Of a stretch of DNA of 32,535 nucleotides, positions 31,422-32,535 are shown one piece after another (within the stretch, counting starts at the first letter, position 1; the number at the start of each line of letters is the position of its first letter). The position numbers and the translations under genes were made by a program. The stretch covers positions 1 to 32,535 of the forward strand of contig JAUQYW010000355.1 of the NCBI GenBank assembly GCA_030587525.1, given 5' to 3'. The notes below the pieces were generated by a model. The model was not told the DNA's origin. It did not search any database and saw only the letters and a list, made by a program, of their open reading frames with translations. This DNA is from Candidatus Sigynarchaeota archaeon. GTDB lineage: Archaea > Asgardarchaeota > Lokiarchaeia > Sigynarchaeales > Sigynarchaeaceae.

Positions 31422-32535
31422 ATGCAACAGATGTCATCGCGGCAGCGAGCCTACGCTGTCCAGTCGATCAACTTGGCTGGATGCGCGCTCATCATTGCAT
31501 CGTTCTTCTGCCAGTGGACGAGAAACAAGCAATTCATCCAGGCGGTTGATGAATCCTTCCCGGGAGGATGGCTTTTACTCGTGATCGCGGCGTTCGCGAG
31601 CATTGGAAGCACGATCTTTTATTTTTTCCGGGAGAAACGGAAATTGCAATGGTTCGCCGTGCAAATCATCGCGACGAGCATCGTCATCTACATTTTTCTC
31701 GTGGTGACCGCGTTTTACGCAGGCTTGTTCAACCAGCTCGAGATCGGGTATTTCTTGTGCGGTCTTGGCCTCGTCCTTTGCGTGTTCGAGATCATCGTGT
31801 TCATCGTGTTCCATCCGAGCTTCGAGCCTGCACCCAACAATAGCAAGCAGCAAGCCATCGAAGCCGCGGCGGTTGACCTGGAAAAGAAATTCTACGAGGC
31901 ACTGGACCACGAGATCCGCCGGAAGATCTTGCGCATGATCGGCGAAAATGGTTATGGAACCTTCACCGAGTTCAAAGCTGCGCTCGATATCGGCACGGGA
32001 ACCTTGTATCATCACCTTAACACCTTGTCCACGCTTATTTACCAGAAGGACGATAAAAAGTACTATCTGACCAAGCTGGGCGAAATGACGCTGCAGTTCA
32101 TGCAAGACAACGTTTCATACCTCGGCGCGATCAAGGAGAAGGATATGCACGGCAAGGAAGCGCGGAAGATCAAGGAATACCTCGCTTGGCTTGATTCACG
32201 GCTATTGTTCTCGAAAATATTTGAAGGAACCTCGCGGTTCAAGCGATATTTATTGTTCCTCCCGATCACCATGTACATCGCCGGCGCGCTGCTTGGCTTC
32301 CAGAATTACTTCTATTTCTTCGCCGCCTACTCTTTCTATGGCACGGACACGCTCTTCACGCCGATGCTGCAATTGCCTGCGTTCATCATGCTCGGGATCG
32401 TATCGTGGTTCGTTATGTGGGGCCTGATCGAGGGCTTGTGCTATGTCAATTTCAAGAAGAAAGCGGATTTCTCGGTGTCCTTGGCAGGATGCGGGCTGTG
32501 CTCGCTGCCGATATTCTGCTTCGAGGTCGTCATGT
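31422..32535 (+). CDS. Membrane protein with central winged-helix domain (partial)
   Basis: 371 residues to the right edge with no stop. About four helices in residues 12-130 (LAGCALIIASFF, WLLLVIAAFASIGSTIFYFF, FAVQIIATSIVIYIFLVVTAFY, FLCGLGLVLCVFEIIVFIVF), a cytosolic winged helix at about 153-225 (LDHEIRRKILRMIGENG, FTEFKAALDIGTGTLYHHLN, KYYLTKLG) in the ArsR-like style, then further helices from about 270. It looks like a membrane-bound transcription regulator that senses a membrane or outside signal. ATG 31422 was chosen because a TATA-like TTTTTTATG lies about 50 bp upstream; ATG 31431 and GTG 31341 are in the same frame. The partner DNA site is unknown. Confidence 0.8.
   Translation, partial: MQQMSSRQRAYAVQSINLAGCALIIASFFCQWTRNKQFIQAVDESFPGGWLLLVIAAFASIGSTIFYFFREKRKLQWFAVQIIATSIVIYIFLVVTAFYAGLFNQLEIGYFLCGLGLVLCVFEIIVFIVFHPSFEPAPNNSKQQAIEAAAVDLEKKFYEALDHEIRRKILRMIGENGYGTFTEFKAALDIGTGTLYHHLNTLSTLIYQKDDKKYYLTKLGEMTLQFMQDNVSYLGAIKEKDMHGKEARKIKEYLAWLDSRLLFSKIFEGTSRFKRYLLFLPITMYIAGALLGFQNYFYFFAAYSFYGTDTLFTPMLQLPAFIMLGIVSWFVMWGLIEGLCYVNFKKKADFSVSLAGCGLCSLPIFCFEVVM

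Overview
The window reads as a piece of an archaeal genome, most likely from the Asgard group. Supporting marks are a group II chaperonin (thermosome), aIF2-gamma, deoxyhypusine synthase, archaeal-type phosphoglycerate mutase, TATA-box promoters and T-rich terminators. On top of these come proteins typical of Asgard archaea: an L22e-type ribosomal protein, a gelsolin-like protein, a small RING-type zinc-finger protein and an MglA-like small GTPase. The class within Asgard cannot be fixed from this sequence alone.

Layout. 1-1.7 kb: the end of an unknown gene, a short direct repeat, a tiny one-helix membrane protein, a gelsolin-like gene and a RING-like gene. 1.8-4.8 kb: a translation block (aIF2-gamma, deoxyhypusine synthase, Tsr3). 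4.9-6.5 kb: thermosome on the minus strand. 6.5-7.1 kb: a gene-free stretch with structured DNA and a possible small RNA. 7.1-10.9 kb: TrpB2, a stand-alone MetH activation-domain protein and a LeuA/CimA-type synthase. 10.9-12.8 kb: a flavodoxin (WrbA-like) remnant, a 44-residue zinc-ribbon protein, the MglA-like GTPase and an AT-rich spacer. 12.8-19.7 kb: an accessory sugar-degradation island containing two multi-helix membrane proteins with large extracellular domains (one clearly a GH2 glycosidase), a broken GH29 alpha-L-fucosidase and a secreted lectin-like protein. 19.7-24.6 kb: apgM, a two-helix Cys-rich membrane protein, a Cys-rich small protein, a conserved unknown, a decayed gene, an orphan gene and L22e. 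24.6-27 kb: ProC, an SDR oxidoreductase and a gamma-carbonic-anhydrase-like protein. 27-31.3 kb: a two-subunit 2-hydroxyacyl-CoA dehydratase/benzoyl-CoA reductase-type enzyme divergent from an acyl-CoA ligase. 31.4 kb to the end: a membrane protein with an internal winged helix, cut by the window edge.

How the genes work together. The translation block joins initiation (aIF2-gamma), hypusination of aIF5A (deoxyhypusine synthase) and small-subunit rRNA modification (Tsr3). The glycosidase island looks like a cell-surface sugar-harvesting system now losing its fucosidase. The ligase and dehydratase pair suggests anaerobic processing of organic acids as CoA thioesters; the ATP-dependent activator such enzymes need is not in the window. 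Several gene-free stretches hold recognisable gene remains, so this region has undergone gene loss.
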